A stretch of DNA of 41,820 nt from Candidatus Uhrbacteria bacterium CG10_big_fil_rev_8_21_14_0_10_50_16 (lineage in GTDB: Bacteria > Patescibacteriota > Patescibacteriia > UBA9934 > UBA11717): positions 1-41,820 of the forward strand of contig PCYM01000004.1 of the NCBI GenBank assembly GCA_002774875.1, read 5' to 3'. A model generated the notes under the pieces. The model was not told the origin of the DNA and did not search any database. It saw only the letters and a list, made by a program, of their open reading frames with translations. Shown piece after piece: positions 25,352 through 33,374 of the stretch; position 1 is the stretch's first letter; each line of letters begins with the position of its first letter. The position numbers and the translations under genes were made by a program.

Positions 25352-26606
25352 TCAAATTCACGCTCACGAAATTCTTGATTCACGAGGGAACCCCACGGTG
25401 GCGGTTTCCGTTTTGACGCGTAACGGGGTGCTTGGAACCGCGAGTGTGCCATCGGGTGCGTCGACCGGTTCTCATGAAGCTTGGGAATTACGTGATGGAG
25501 ATCCAAAACGTTACGGAGGAAAAGGGGTTAAGAAAGCGTGTCGTAATGTAAACATGCGTATTGCTCCTAAGCTACGCGGGATGCGCGTTACGGATCAACG
25601 AGGAATTGATGATCTCATGATTCAATTGGATGGAACCGTAAACAAAAAACGGTTGGGGGCCAATGCCATTTTGGGCGTGTCGTTGGCCGTGGCACATGCG
25701 GCGGCAAAAACGAAGCATATGCCTTTGTATGCGTACTTGCGTTGGACGTTCGATATATTAGAGGAAAAATGGAAGATGCCCGTGCCGCTTATGAATATCT
25801 TGAACGGCGGGTCGCACGCAGATACGAATTTGGATATTCAGGAATTTATCGTAGCGCCAACGGGGATTCGGTCGTTTCGAGAACGTGTGCGTGCAGGATC
25901 GGAAATTTTTCATGCACTAGGAGATATTTTGCATGCAGCCGGATTGGACACGGATGTGGGAAATGAAGGTGGCTATGCGCCAAACCTTGGCAAGACTGAG
26001 GATGCGCTTATTTACATCATGAAGGCCATTAAAAAGGCGGGCTATGTTCCAGGTAAACAGATTCGCCTTGGATTGGATGTGGCGGCAAACGAGTTTTACA
26101 ATGAGAAAAAAGATCGATACGTGATGCGTACCGATAAACGGAAAATGACGGATGAGCAGATGATTGATCTCATTGAGGAATGGGTAGATAAATATCCGTT
26201 TGTCTCTATCGAGGATGGATTACAAGAGGATAAATGGGAAGCATGGGAAGAATTGACGCGTCGTCTTGGCAAAAAAGTCTATCTGATTGGCGATGACTTG
26301 TTTGTAACAAATGCCGATAGGCTGCAGACGGGAATTGATCGCCAGGTCGCCAACGCGATTCTTATTAAGTTTAATCAAATTGGCACGTTATCGGAAACCA
26401 TTCAAACGATTCAGCTCGCGCAAGCCAATAAATACAAAGTGATTATTTCTCATCGATCTGGTGAGACAACGGACACTACACTTGCGGATTTGGCAGTTGC
26501 GGTGAACGCGGATTTTGTGAAAACGGGTGCGCCTTCTCGATCCGAGCGATTGGTAAAATACAACCGACTCATGGAGATTGAAGAGGAACTCTTGCACAAG
26601 AAATAA
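25335..26606 (+). CDS. eno: Enolase
   Basis: Converts 2-phosphoglycerate to phosphoenolpyruvate with two Mg ions. The 423-residue protein has AHEILDSRGNPTV, PSGASTGSHEAWELRDGD, LGANAILGVSLAVAHAAA, LNGGSHADTNLDIQEF, GNEGGYAPN, the metal ligands in LGLDVAA, SIEDGL and IGDDLF, the catalytic Lys in ILIKFNQIG, and SHRSGET. It overlaps the pgk end by 17 nt. The Shine-Dalgarno AAGGAGGAAACCT just before ATG 25335 fixes the start. Confidence 0.96.
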   Translation: MSDKIDQIHAHEILDSRGNPTVAVSVLTRNGVLGTASVPSGASTGSHEAWELRDGDPKRYGGKGVKKACRNVNMRIAPKLRGMRVTDQRGIDDLMIQLDGTVNKKRLGANAILGVSLAVAHAAAKTKHMPLYAYLRWTFDILEEKWKMPVPLMNILNGGSHADTNLDIQEFIVAPTGIRSFRERVRAGSEIFHALGDILHAAGLDTDVGNEGGYAPNLGKTEDALIYIMKAIKKAGYVPGKQIRLGLDVAANEFYNEKKDRYVMRTDKRKMTDEQMIDLIEEWVDKYPFVSIEDGLQEDKWEAWEELTRRLGKKVYLIGDDLFVTNADRLQTGIDRQVANAILIKFNQIGTLSETIQTIQLAQANKYKVIISHRSGETTDTTLADLAVAVNADFVKTGAPSRSERLVKYNRLMEIEEELLHKK

Positions 26607-26609
26607 AAC

Positions 26610-28202
26610 ATGCCAGAAGAAGCTACAACGCGTCCAAAACCGGTCGTCCTGTTGATTCTGGATGGGTTTGGAATTGCGCCAGACGATCAAGGAAACGCGA
26701 TTTCTCAAGCACATACACCTGTTATGGATAGTCTCGTGGCGACCTATCCGGCGATGCCAATCCGGGCTTCTGGTGAGGCGGTTGGATTGCAATGGGGTTC
26801 GATGGGAAACTCCGAGGTCGGTCACCTTACGATGGGTGCAGGACGCGTGTACTATCAGTCGCTTCCGCGGATCGATCTTGCCATTGAGACGGGTGATTTT
26901 TTTACAAATCCGACATTGCTCAAGATGATCGAAACGGTAAAATTGTCCGGAGGAACACTTCATGTGGTTGGGTTGTTGTCGGAGGGAGGTGTACACGCGC
27001 ATAGTCGACATTGTTATGCGATTTTGGAACTAGCAAAAAAATTAGGACTCACGAAGGTTGCCGTGCACGTTATATTAGATGGGCGCGACACTCTTTACAA
27101 CGCCGGTTATCATGCGGTTGAGTTGTTGCAGGAAAAAATACAAGAGATTGGCGTTGGGGAGATTGCGAGTGTTAGCGGGCGTTTCTATTCCATGGATCGT
27201 GATAATAAATGGGACCGTACGGAGAAGGGGTATCGTGCCATGGCGGAAGGCGTGGGTGTTGAGGCGACAGACCCGCTATTGGCGATCAAAGAAAGTTACG
27301 CACGTGAGGTTTATGATGAAGAGTTCGTTCCAACGGTCATTGTTAATAAAGGGAAACCTGTTGCAACCGTGCAGGAAGGCGATGTAATCTTTTTTTACAA
27401 TTATCGACCAGACAGGGCGCGTCAACTCACGCGCGCATTTGTCTTACCGACGTTTGATGGATTCTCACGGGATTATAATAATGGCGTTCTTGTGACAACA
27501 ATGATGGAATATGAAAAAGGATTGCCTGTGGAGGTTGCTTATCCGCCAGAAGTGATTGCAAAGGGACTCTCGGAAATTTTGTCCAACACGGGATTGAAAC
27601 AGCTTCATATTGCAGAAACAGAAAAATACGCTCACGTCACGTTTTTCTTTAACGGAACGCGTGAGAATCCGTTTCCAGGTGAAGAGCGTGTTGTCATTCC
27701 GTCTCCGCGCGTAGCCTCCTACGACGAGACGCCGGCAATGAGTGTAGTGGGGGTAACGGATCGGATCGTAAAAGAGATAAAAGCGGGGACGTTTGATGTG
27801 ATTATTGCCAACTTTGCGAACGTGGATATGGTGGGACATACGGGAAATTTTGAGGCGACAAAGCTAGCGGTTGAATCGGTGGATGTGGCTGTGGGGAGAG
27901 TTGTAGAAGCGGTATTAGCAAAAAATGGTGTCGTGGTAATTACGGCAGACCATGGAAACGCCGAGGAGATGTCCAACCTCACAACGGCGCAAATGGACAA
28001 GGAACACAGTACAAATCCAATTCCATTGATTATTATTGGGAACGCGTATGCAGGTCAGCCGTCTGTGGTTGGGGATGTACCAAATAATGATTTGAGCCTT
28101 GTGTCGCCCGTGGGAATGATTGCCGATGTGGCACCAACGATGCTCCATATTTTAGGCATTCCAAAACCGCAAAGTATGACCGGGGAATCGCTGATTGTAT
28201 GA
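26610..28202 (+). CDS. gpmI: 2,3-bisphosphoglycerate-independent phosphoglycerate mutase
   Basis: Interconverts 3- and 2-phosphoglycerate in an Mn-dependent, alkaline phosphatase-like fold. The 530-residue product has LLILDGFGIAP, the phosphorylated Ser68 in GSMGNSEVGH, SEGGVHAHSRH, HVILDGRDT, GRFYSMDRDNKWDR, FYNYRPDRARQLT, FANVDMVGHTGN, ITADHGNAEEM and HSTNPIPLI. Length is slightly above the usual 510. It completes the gap-pgk-gpmI-eno set in this operon. tpi and pyk are not here. Confidence 0.96.
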   Translation: MPEEATTRPKPVVLLILDGFGIAPDDQGNAISQAHTPVMDSLVATYPAMPIRASGEAVGLQWGSMGNSEVGHLTMGAGRVYYQSLPRIDLAIETGDFFTNPTLLKMIETVKLSGGTLHVVGLLSEGGVHAHSRHCYAILELAKKLGLTKVAVHVILDGRDTLYNAGYHAVELLQEKIQEIGVGEIASVSGRFYSMDRDNKWDRTEKGYRAMAEGVGVEATDPLLAIKESYAREVYDEEFVPTVIVNKGKPVATVQEGDVIFFYNYRPDRARQLTRAFVLPTFDGFSRDYNNGVLVTTMMEYEKGLPVEVAYPPEVIAKGLSEILSNTGLKQLHIAETEKYAHVTFFFNGTRENPFPGEERVVIPSPRVASYDETPAMSVVGVTDRIVKEIKAGTFDVIIANFANVDMVGHTGNFEATKLAVESVDVAVGRVVEAVLAKNGVVVITADHGNAEEMSNLTTAQMDKEHSTNPIPLIIIGNAYAGQPSVVGDVPNNDLSLVSPVGMIADVAPTMLHILGIPKPQSMTGESLIV

Positions 28203-28699
28203 TTCAAGAGTTGGATCACCGGTTGAGTCGCGCGTTGTTTTTTGGTGCTAAGCAATCTTCGAGCAGGAGAGCTGTTACGATCTTTTTAGCTCGTTGGTTA
28301 ATTATAATCATGGGTGCTCTCGTCGTCCTACTTACATTTTTAGACGTGCGTCGCGTGGCTCTTCTTGCGTTGGCGCTTGCGTTTGGATGGATCGTCAATA
28401 GTTTGTTAGGGAAATTCTATACACGCAAGCGTCCCTATACAACGCACGGGTACAAGGCACTAATTCATACATGGTTGTTGGGTGGATCGTTTCCGTCGGA
28501 TCATGCCATGATGGCGGCTATTTTTGGATCGATCTTATTTTTGTTGGGAGGATGGTGGTTATGGATGGCGCCGCTGCTGATTGGTGGCGTGATGATTGGT
28601 CGCGTGATGGCAGGGGTTCATTATCCAAGTGATGTCATTACTGGATCAATTATTGGATGTTTGAGTGTGTTTGGAGCGTATTTCTTGATCTTCTTGTAG
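28199..28699 (+). CDS. PAP2-superfamily phosphatase, undecaprenyl-diphosphatase-like
   Basis: The ATGA overlap with gpmI indicates coupled translation. The 166-residue membrane protein contains the three PAP2 motifs: KFYTRKRP, GSFPSDHAM and RVMAGVHYPSDV, with catalytic His residues in the last two and about five spans. Size and motif spacing suit BcrC/PgpB-like enzymes that dephosphorylate undecaprenyl or phosphatidylglycerol phosphates. The exact lipid cannot be read. Last gene of the glycolysis operon; no clear terminator follows. Confidence 0.85.
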   Translation: MIQELDHRLSRALFFGAKQSSSRRAVTIFLARWLIIIMGALVVLLTFLDVRRVALLALALAFGWIVNSLLGKFYTRKRPYTTHGYKALIHTWLLGGSFPSDHAMMAAIFGSILFLLGGWWLWMAPLLIGGVMIGRVMAGVHYPSDVITGSIIGCLSVFGAYFLIFL

Positions 28700-28742
28700 C
28701 TCTCACGTAAGCTCTACACAGGCATGTCGCCTTGGAGGTGGA

Positions 28743-29915
28743 ATGATGGACTACGACCCGCAATGGGAAGAGGTATCGTTTCAGGAATGGGCGATGCGCT
28801 TAGCATGTGAGTTCAAGATCGCTGGTGCGGATCTGACTGCGCGTGTGTCGCAGTTTTTTGATTCCAACGGTCAGGCGTTTGAAGCGCTTATTGACACGCC
28901 GCGGATGCAGCGTCTTAGTGGGCGGCGGCAGTTTGGAGAGCGTCGGTATCGCGTAGAGGATTCGGGTGCGAGCCTATTGGCGCGACCGTTCCCTCATACA
29001 CGCCTGACGCATGTGCAGCAGGTGGCTGCGCACGTACTCCCTGCTGGTCTCTGGTTGTCCTTGTGTGATAGGGATCTCAAGACGCTCGTGTGCGCAGCGT
29101 TGCTTCACGACGTGGACCACCCGGTATTTTCCCACACGGGAGATCGGTGGTTGATGCGTGAGCTGCGACTTGCGGATCACGAGGAACGTGCGTGCCAGAC
29201 GGTGTGCACGGACGTGGAAATTAGATCTGCGTTGCGTCAACTGGATGTTCGTCCGGAAGATGTTGCCTCAGTGATTCGCGAGCAAGGGACGCTGGGACGT
29301 ATCTTGTCACTCGTGGACACGTTGGCCTACGTGCAGTTGGACGGAAGGATCATGGGGCTCGTACGACCGCGAAATCTGCGGTTTGGTGTGGATGTGCTCA
29401 TGAATCTCGTGGCGGTGTGCGACAGTGGGTTTACGGTGAAGCGGATCGAGCCAATGCAGGATGTGCTCAACCTGCGACATAGGCTTTTTGACACGCTATA
29501 CAACAACGTTCCCAGCCGTGCGGGGAACCTCGTGGCAGAGCTCCTTCTGAGTGCCGGGCATGCTCAGGGTCTGGTTACGGAGTTGGACGTACGGTTCTTG
29601 TCGTGTACGACGATGGAACAGCGGATGCGTGCAGAGCTTGCCGGACAAACCGAGTGGCTACAATCGGCGATCGATATCCTCCTTTGCGGATGGAATGCTG
29701 CCGGACCGTGGAAGGTGACGCTTGTACAGACAGAGGCGGAAGTCACTGATTTGCGAGCAGATCACCAACATACTCTTGTGAGTCCGCCTATGAATACGCG
29801 CTCCAAAACCTATGTGTGCTGGGTCACAGGAGATGCAGTGCAGGAACTGACGGCGCATGGAGCGATCTCTGGGTCGCGAACACAGTACCTGGTGCTTACG
29901 TATGAGGGCGTCTAA
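28743..29915 (+). CDS. HD-domain phosphohydrolase, SAMHD1/dGTPase-like, GC-rich
   Basis: The 390-residue product has IDTPRMQRLSGRRQFG, PFPHTRLTHVQQVAAHV, ALLHDVDHPVFSHTGD and a later SLVDTLAYVQLD. Together they give the H...HD...D metal site and the opening helix arrangement of SAMHD1-like and YdhJ-like HD enzymes, which hydrolyse dNTPs or related nucleotides. Substrate is inferred only from this resemblance. The region after residue 250 is not recognised. GGAGGTGGA lies just before ATG 28743, and a second ATG at 28746 has better spacing. The DNA is GC-richer than the neighbouring operons, and the gene stands apart from them. Confidence 0.75.
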   Translation: MMDYDPQWEEVSFQEWAMRLACEFKIAGADLTARVSQFFDSNGQAFEALIDTPRMQRLSGRRQFGERRYRVEDSGASLLARPFPHTRLTHVQQVAAHVLPAGLWLSLCDRDLKTLVCAALLHDVDHPVFSHTGDRWLMRELRLADHEERACQTVCTDVEIRSALRQLDVRPEDVASVIREQGTLGRILSLVDTLAYVQLDGRIMGLVRPRNLRFGVDVLMNLVAVCDSGFTVKRIEPMQDVLNLRHRLFDTLYNNVPSRAGNLVAELLLSAGHAQGLVTELDVRFLSCTTMEQRMRAELAGQTEWLQSAIDILLCGWNAAGPWKVTLVQTEAEVTDLRADHQHTLVSPPMNTRSKTYVCWVTGDAVQELTAHGAISGSRTQYLVLTYEGV

Positions 29916-29942
29916 CGGCGCCCCCTCATTATTAAAATCGTG

Positions 29943-29948
29943 TATACT
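29943..29948 (+). promoter_or_regulatory. -10 box of the manC-mltG operon
   Basis: TATACT, 24 nt before the ATG at 29973. An ATG followed at once by TGA lies in between (29953-29958), a minimal upstream start-stop. Confidence 0.5.
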
Positions 29949-29972
29949 CTGTATGTGAACACAAAATGTTAC

Positions 29973-31025
29973 ATGAATATCATTATTTTTGCGGGAGGGG
30001 CCGGAACGCGTCTGTGGCCATTGAGTCGTACCGCCACGCCTAAGCAATTTGCGCCATTTTTTGAAGGAAAATCAACATTACAGCTGGCGATTGATCGCGT
30101 GCGAACGTTTGGGTTTGATCACATTTATATTTCTACAAATGCGGCATATGTGGAGCTTGTGCAACAACAGGTCCCAGAATTAGACTTGTCACACATTTTC
30201 TCTGAGCCGGCAAAGCGAGATTTAACGGCGGCGATTGGATTAGCCCTAGTTCGATTAAAAAAGCAGGGCGTGAGCGGTATTATTGGAATGCTCTGGGCGG
30301 ATCACCTCATTGATCGCCCGGAGGTGTTTAGAGAAGCACTCAAAACGGCAGATGCACTCGTGCAAGAATCACCAGAACGGCTGGTTTTTATCGGGGAGCG
30401 ACCGAGGTTTGCCAATCACAACCTGGGATGGATTCATGTGGGGCCAGAGCAAACGCCGGGTGCACGCGCCTTTTTGGGATGGAAGTATCGTCCCGAGCTA
30501 GAGGTATGTCAGACCATGCTCACCTCGGGGGAGTGGCTGTGGAATCCTGGATATTTTGTGTATGACATGGATGCCATTCTCAATATCTACAAGGAGCAGC
30601 AACTAGAAATGATTGAGGCACTCCAAGAGATGGTAGGGGATGAGGAGAAAATCGCAACCATGTATCCGTTGTTGCCGGCGATTCATTTTGACAATGCGAT
30701 TGCCGAACATGTGGACCCGACGCAGGCGATTGTACTGTCGGTCGACATGGGGTGGAGCGATCCGGGAACGTTGTATGCCATGAAGGAAGCGCTGGCGGAG
30801 CGCGAGGAGATGAACGTTACGGAGGGTGCGGTGCTCACGCAGGATTCACGCGACTGTTTTGTGTATAATCAGGTGGACGGTCAACTCGTCACGACTGTTG
30901 GATTGGATGGAATTATGATCGTGAATACGGAGGATAGTATCCTTGTATGTCACCGGGACGCCGTGCCGCAAATTAAAGATCTATTGAATCGTATGAAAAC
31001 GGAAGGGTATGAGGGACGACTATAG
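29973..31025 (+). CDS. manC: Mannose-1-phosphate guanylyltransferase
   Basis: Makes GDP-mannose from mannose 1-phosphate and GTP. The 350-residue product starts MNIIIFAGGAGTRLWPLSR with the nucleotidyltransferase signature and continues TPKQFAPFF. IGMLWADHLI is the metal-binding region, HNLGWIHVG and WLWNPGYFVYDMDAIL follow, and DMGWSDPGTLYAM precedes the C-terminal left-handed helix. There is no phosphomannose isomerase domain, so it is the short form. Cotranscribed with mltG, whose start lies inside its end. GDP-mannose would feed surface glycans, but no glycosyltransferase genes are near. Confidence 0.9.
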   Translation: MNIIIFAGGAGTRLWPLSRTATPKQFAPFFEGKSTLQLAIDRVRTFGFDHIYISTNAAYVELVQQQVPELDLSHIFSEPAKRDLTAAIGLALVRLKKQGVSGIIGMLWADHLIDRPEVFREALKTADALVQESPERLVFIGERPRFANHNLGWIHVGPEQTPGARAFLGWKYRPELEVCQTMLTSGEWLWNPGYFVYDMDAILNIYKEQQLEMIEALQEMVGDEEKIATMYPLLPAIHFDNAIAEHVDPTQAIVLSVDMGWSDPGTLYAMKEALAEREEMNVTEGAVLTQDSRDCFVYNQVDGQLVTTVGLDGIMIVNTEDSILVCHRDAVPQIKDLLNRMKTEGYEGRL

Positions 31026-32043
31026 GAAAAAATCTAACTTTGGACGGGTCGTTGCACTCATTGTTGTGCTTGGGATGTTATGGTTGGGGGTAATAACGAT
31101 TCAAGGTGTGGGGTCGATCTATTTTGGTACGCCGGATGAGAACGCAACGGCAGTGATCATTGATGTGACTCCTGGCTCATCTGTGAACACGATTATCGAT
31201 CAACTTGTAAGCGAGGGACTGCTCAATACACCGTTTTGGTTCAAAGTTTATGGTCGACTTGCAGGGAAAGCACAGTCGTTACAAGCGGGGAATTTTGAAA
31301 TTTATCCCGGAACAAATATTCGAGAACTATATGAGATTCTCGTAGACGCACATGTGGCCGAGCGTAAGGTGACCATTTTGGAAGGGTGGACGTTAAGGGA
31401 TTTGGATGCCATGTTAGTGGAGCGAGGGATTGCGCAAGAAGATGAAGTAATGCAGTTAGCGAAAGACGCTACAATACGAGCGGATTATCCATTTTTGAAT
31501 CAAATCCCGCGTGGATTGGATTTGGAAGGATATGTATTCCCGGAAACCTATCGCGTGTTTGCCAATGCCAACGCAGAGGACGTCTTGCGAAAGGCACTCG
31601 ACACGTTCCAGGAGCGCATTGTGGACGCAAAGGCAGGCTCCATACAAAAAAATACACGATCCCTTTTTGAGATCGTGACGATTGCTTCAATTTTAGAACG
31701 AGAAGTGCGACGGCCAGAGGATATGCGACTGGTAGCGGATTTGATCGAACGTCGATTGGCGCTGGGAATGCCATTACAAATGGATTCCACGGTTAATTAT
31801 GCAACGGGTAAGAGTGATCCTGGTGTTACGTTCGTAGATCGCGACACGCCATCACCTTACAACACGTATTTAAATCCTGGTTTGCCGGTGGGACCCATTA
31901 GCAACCCGAGTGAGGAGGCGATTGATGCGGTGCTTAGCCCCACGCCAAACGACTATTTGTATTTCTTGACGACGCCTGAGGGGGAGGTGGTCTATGCACG
32001 CACACATGACGAGCATTTAAGAAATCGTGTCCGGTATTTATAA
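31009..32043 (+). CDS. mltG: Endolytic murein transglycosylase MltG
   Basis: Cleaves nascent glycan strands near the membrane and thus sets strand length. The 344-residue protein has an N-terminal membrane span (VVALIVVLGMLWLGVITI), a LysM-like region (VTPGSSVNTIIDQLVSEGLL) and the YceG domain with LEGYVFPETYR, the catalytic Glu in IASILEREV, QMDSTVNYA, SPYNTYLNPGLPVGPISNP and YLYFLTTPEG. Starts 17 nt before the manC stop, using the AACGGAAGG inside manC. With rodA and PAP2 it indicates a peptidoglycan wall. Confidence 0.93.
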   Translation: MRDDYRKKSNFGRVVALIVVLGMLWLGVITIQGVGSIYFGTPDENATAVIIDVTPGSSVNTIIDQLVSEGLLNTPFWFKVYGRLAGKAQSLQAGNFEIYPGTNIRELYEILVDAHVAERKVTILEGWTLRDLDAMLVERGIAQEDEVMQLAKDATIRADYPFLNQIPRGLDLEGYVFPETYRVFANANAEDVLRKALDTFQERIVDAKAGSIQKNTRSLFEIVTIASILEREVRRPEDMRLVADLIERRLALGMPLQMDSTVNYATGKSDPGVTFVDRDTPSPYNTYLNPGLPVGPISNPSEEAIDAVLSPTPNDYLYFLTTPEGEVVYARTHDEHLRNRVRYL

Positions 32044-32050
32044 AAATGTT

Positions 32051-32080
32051 CCCCCGCACCAGTGATGGCGCGGGGGTCTT
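32051..32080. terminator. Terminator between mltG and the convergent orphan gene
   Basis: CCCCCGC (32051-32057) / GCGGGGG (32070-32076) followed by TCTTGTTGTT. The reverse reading has a T-rich tract four bases past the stem, so it may act both ways. Confidence 0.75.
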
Positions 32081-32085
32081 GTTGT

Positions 32086-33273
32086 TCAGAGGTAGGACTG
32101 CAAGTCGCGCAGGGCGTCCCTCAGCGTTGCGGATCGAGAAGTAGTCCCGAGCCCATGCTCTTGTCCTTCTAGTAGGGCGAGGACGCACGAGTTGACGTTC
32201 AGGAGTTCTCTCGTGGGTCCTGGGATGGCGACGACTTCTGTGATCAGACGAGTCAGGATCTGACGCATGGTGGGTTGATTCACCTCTGCGCGCAGGATGT
32301 CGCGCATGGACTCCATGTTCCGACGAAGCCGGAGGAGTTGCAGTCCAGAGGACGAGGCCGAGAGCGCATCACGCGCGGACTCAAACGCCAGATTCTGCAG
32401 ATGCGCACCCACCATCTTGAGCTCCGCTGCAACACGACGGATGTGCTTGAAGTAGGGACGCGGGAGAACGAGACCCTCCAGCCATTCGCGCAGGTGCTGC
32501 ACTGATCGTCGTAGCTCCATGTACACGCTCCAGTTCGACGGACGTTCCCCGTTGGGGGAGGTGGTCAGAAGAGGGTGTGCCATGAGTACGCGGATTTGCT
32601 CGAGGAGCGAGAAGACCACTAGATCGCACCAGGTTCGGTAGCGACTCATCTGGAGTGTGCGCTCGTAGAGCCCCGGGAGGATCCCCTTGTCCACGATGAG
32701 TGCGCGGTTGTGCACCTGCAGACGTGCTGCCTCCAGGTAGTGTTGTGCCTGCGCGGAATCTCCGGCACCCCGTTCGATCATGCGGCTCAGCACGTTGAGG
32801 AGGTTTTCGGCGAGGGCCTTGCGGTCGTCCACCGATCCTTCTACTTGATCTAGCATGTCGTCCAACAACGCCACGATGTGCGCCGCCTGTGCTCCCGTGC
32901 GGAGTCCGTTCTTCAGGGCTTTCCCGTACTGTTCGAACGTACGGAGACGTGCACACTCGCCGTCACAGAACGGAACTCCCTCGTAGAACGCACGGGCACT
33001 CGAGAGACCACTGATCGCCCGGTCGAGATCGGGAAAGATCATGTAGCCGCCCAATCGCCTGTTGGACACCAACACGGTGCCGCCCTTGTGCATCCCTTCT
33101 TGGAACGATGTGCTGTTGCCTTCTTCCACGCAGGGATCCGCAAGCACGAACGCCTGGCAGGACCCGATGCGCACCATGGGACCGGTCACCCAGCCACCTT
33201 TGCGTACGGGGACCTTGCGCCGCTCGATTTGCGAACCGCTTGCCTTGGAACCTCTACCGGGTGGTTTGTTCAT
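32086..33273 (-). CDS. GC-rich orphan hypothetical protein (395 aa)
   Basis: The start at 33273 follows GGAAGGAGGTGGCA, one of the strongest Shine-Dalgarno sites in the window, and a TTGACA-17-TAATCT promoter. The N-terminal 100 residues are basic and then possibly beta-rich (RKGGWVTGPMVRIGSCQAFVL, GGTVLVSNRRLGGYMIF), with two Cys in FCDGEC. The remaining 290 residues appear wholly helical and rich in Leu and Arg (LRRSVQHLREWLEGLVL, LQLLRLRRNMESMRDILR). No membrane span or catalytic motif. I do not recognise the family. GC-richer than its neighbours and oriented against them. Confidence 0.65.
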   Translation of the reverse strand: MNKPPGRGSKASGSQIERRKVPVRKGGWVTGPMVRIGSCQAFVLADPCVEEGNSTSFQEGMHKGGTVLVSNRRLGGYMIFPDLDRAISGLSSARAFYEGVPFCDGECARLRTFEQYGKALKNGLRTGAQAAHIVALLDDMLDQVEGSVDDRKALAENLLNVLSRMIERGAGDSAQAQHYLEAARLQVHNRALIVDKGILPGLYERTLQMSRYRTWCDLVVFSLLEQIRVLMAHPLLTTSPNGERPSNWSVYMELRRSVQHLREWLEGLVLPRPYFKHIRRVAAELKMVGAHLQNLAFESARDALSASSSGLQLLRLRRNMESMRDILRAEVNQPTMRQILTRLITEVVAIPGPTRELLNVNSCVLALLEGQEHGLGTTSRSATLRDALRDLQSYL

Positions 33274-33293
33274 TGCCACCTCCTTCCGCCGTG

Positions 33294-33322
33294 AGATTAG
33301 TGGAAAAAGAGGGCTATGTCAA
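33294..33322 (-). promoter_or_regulatory. Promoter of the 32086-33273 orphan gene
   Basis: Minus strand TTGACA (33317-33322), 17-nt spacer, TAATCT (33294-33299). It diverges from the pcrA promoter. Confidence 0.75.
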
Positions 33323-33359
33323 TGATTCGGGAAGATGGGGTCTGTATTCAACATCAATC

Positions 33360-33368
33360 TGCTATAAT
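33360..33368 (+). promoter_or_regulatory. Extended -10 promoter of pcrA, leaderless arrangement
   Basis: TGC-TATAAT with six bases (CTCCCC) to the ATG at 33375 and no room for a Shine-Dalgarno site. Confidence 0.7.
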
Positions 33369-33374
33369 CTCCCC

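Noticed and set aside
33108-33374. N-terminal extension of the PcrA helicase
   Set aside because: The upstream part of the frame is antisense to the orphan gene and includes the TGCTATAAT promoter. The helicase family start is at 33375.
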